6,189 nucleotides of DNA, from NCBI GenBank assembly GCA_016285815.1, contig JAEERN010000077.1, positions 1 through 6,189 on the forward strand, in the 5' to 3' direction. This DNA is from Clostridiales bacterium (GTDB taxonomy: Bacteria; Bacillota; Clostridia; Oscillospirales; QAMX01). The position numbers were made by a program, and so were the translations under genes. Shown piece after piece: positions 5,534 to 6,189 of this stretch; positions within the stretch are counted from its first letter, which is position 1, and each line of letters opens with the position of its first letter. Below the pieces are notes generated by a model. That model was not told the origin of the DNA. It ran no database searches and saw nothing but the letters and a program-made list of their open reading frames with translations.

Positions 5534-5866
5534 GTGCAGAGCGTCGTCGGAAAGACCGTGAAGGGCGTCGTCGACCGCCCGATGGGCAGCCGCCACCCCA
5601 GCTGGCCGGACCTTCGCTATCCCGTGAACTACGGATACGTCGAGGGCATCTTCGCCGGAGACGGCGAGGAGCAGGACGCCTACGTCTTCGGCGCGGATGG
5701 GCCCCTCGAGACCTTCGAGGGCAAGGTGATCGCGGTCTGGCACCGGACCGACGACGCCGAGGACAAGTGGATCGTCTCGCTGGACGGTCGCGACGTGTCC
5801 GACGAGGAGATCCTGCGGACCATCCGCTTTCAGGAGCGATTCTTCCGCGGCGTCCTGCTCCGCTGA
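5534..5866 (+). CDS. Minimal inorganic pyrophosphatase-like protein
   Basis: A protein of about 110 residues related to soluble family I inorganic pyrophosphatases, which hydrolyse PPi to phosphate in the cytoplasm. The core YPVNYGYVEG (29-38) and GDGEEQDAYV (42-51) match the family signature with metal-binding acids at D43, E45 and D48. DDAEDKW (73-79) matches the later Asp...Asp-Lys site. It is far shorter than the about 175 residues of the E. coli enzyme. The segment that carries K29, E31 and R43 in E. coli is replaced by DRPMGSRHPSWPD, so activity on PPi is unproven. GTG at 5534 is preferred: GGTGA lies five bases upstream, and VVGKTVKG then sits at the N-terminus as in relatives I recall. 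GTG at 5525, overlapping the recombinase stop as GTGA, would add three residues but lacks a Shine-Dalgarno. Either start implies coupling to the recombinase. Confidence 0.82.
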   Translation: MQSVVGKTVKGVVDRPMGSRHPSWPDLRYPVNYGYVEGIFAGDGEEQDAYVFGADGPLETFEGKVIAVWHRTDDAEDKWIVSLDGRDVSDEEILRTIRFQERFFRGVLLR

Positions 5867-5875
5867 ATCCGGCGG

Positions 5876-5894
5876 GGCCGGAACGGGCCCGGCC
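5876..5894 (+). terminator. Weak GC-rich hairpin after the pyrophosphatase-like gene
   Basis: GGCCGG (5876-5881) and CCGGCC (5889-5894) can pair across a 7-base loop, ten bases after the stop codon. Only GCTTTCC follows. The short stem and poor T-tract make efficient termination unlikely; read-through to the next gene is plausible. Confidence 0.25.
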
Positions 5895-5933
5895 GCTTTC
5901 CGGGCATCCCAAACAGAAAGGCTGGGCCATCCC

Positions 5934-6189
5934 ATGCGAAGAAAGACGTTTTCCCCCGCGTTCATCACCGCGATCCTTCTGGCCGTCACGGCGGCCATCT
6001 TCGCGCTGGCGTTCTACCTTCAGGGCAGCAACGTCCGCGCGCTCTACGGCAGCGGCATCCGCGAGGCGGTCTACGAGGTCAACGATCTGACCGGACGGAC
6101 GGAAGAGGTGCTGGCCGGCCGCGAGCTCGCGCCGGTCCTGCGGCTGGCCGCCCGGCTGGACGCTCTGTCCGCCGCCGGAGTCCTCCACC
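5934..6189 (+). CDS. N-terminus of a membrane-anchored protein of unknown function, cut by window edge
   Basis: The open frame from ATG at 5934 runs off the window after 85 codons. It begins MRRK, followed by a hydrophobic segment at about 8-29 (FITAILLAVTAAIFALAFYL) that should be a signal anchor with the rest outside the membrane. Residues 31-85 look helical, with regularly spaced hydrophobics (REAVYEVNDLTGRTEEVL). This resembles the general layout of bitopic sensor-like or germination-type (YpeB-like) proteins, but the similarity is too thin to name a family. AGAAAGG at 5915-5921 is a ribosome binding site, though its 12-base distance to the ATG is long. It lies 67 bases after the pyrophosphatase-like gene on the same strand and may share its transcript. 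Confidence 0.6.
   Translation, partial: MRRKTFSPAFITAILLAVTAAIFALAFYLQGSNVRALYGSGIREAVYEVNDLTGRTEEVLAGRELAPVLRLAARLDALSAAGVLH

Noticed and set aside
5357..5998. Minus-strand 213-codon open frame opposite the recombinase tail and pyrophosphatase-like gene
   Set aside because: No motif and no plausible ribosome binding site; the plus strand has the pyrophosphatase signature in this stretch.
4263..6188. Very long minus-strand open frame that would extend the oxidoreductase by about 640 residues
   Set aside because: It runs antisense to the recombinase and pyrophosphatase-like genes, is rich in Arg, Gly, Gln and Pro as expected for an antisense frame of GC-rich DNA, and a good ribosome binding site supports the internal ATG at 4262.

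Overview
This window looks like a piece of chromosome from a GC-rich Firmicute (Clostridia, perhaps the Oscillospiraceae/Ruminococcaceae side). The basis is inference: strong AGGAG-type ribosome binding sites, sigma-A-type promoters with extended -10 elements, frequent GTG/TTG starts, an HlyD-like adaptor with an uncleaved-looking N-terminal anchor, and a short pyrophosphatase-like protein of a form I know mainly from Clostridia. I see no phage, transposon, CRISPR, tRNA or rRNA signature.

Layout. Positions 1-2058 (minus strand) hold two genes of an export operon: an HlyD/RND-type membrane fusion protein followed, with a 4-base ATGA overlap, by a MacB/FtsX-type ABC permease that runs off the left edge. 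The ATPase of this transporter is not in the window. Its upstream region (2059-2163) holds a perfect 8-bp-arm inverted repeat and ends against a strong intrinsic terminator (2164-2198) that closes the next minus-strand unit.

That unit is a Gfo/Idh/MocA NAD(P)-dependent oxidoreductase (3120-4262) followed by a Cof-type HAD phosphatase (2226-3041). The oxidoreductase has a clear promoter with an operator-like inverted repeat in its leader. The HAD gene has no visible promoter of its own; its Shine-Dalgarno lies inside a hairpin that overlaps an upstream GC-rich hairpin. The two probably form one operon for sugar or sugar-phosphate metabolism, with unknown substrates.

From a divergent control region (4263-4427) the plus strand carries an Xer-type tyrosine recombinase with all catalytic residues (4428-5528), then a minimal inorganic-pyrophosphatase-like protein whose start overlaps or nearly touches the recombinase stop (5534-5866), and finally the N-terminus of a membrane-anchored protein of unknown function that runs off the right edge (5934-6189).

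I did not find a clearly new multi-gene system. The points most worth checking are the competing hairpins before the HAD gene, the leader inverted repeat of the oxidoreductase, the 20-bp perfect palindrome in the permease gene, and the pyrophosphatase-like protein that lacks part of the usual active site and is coupled to a recombinase.
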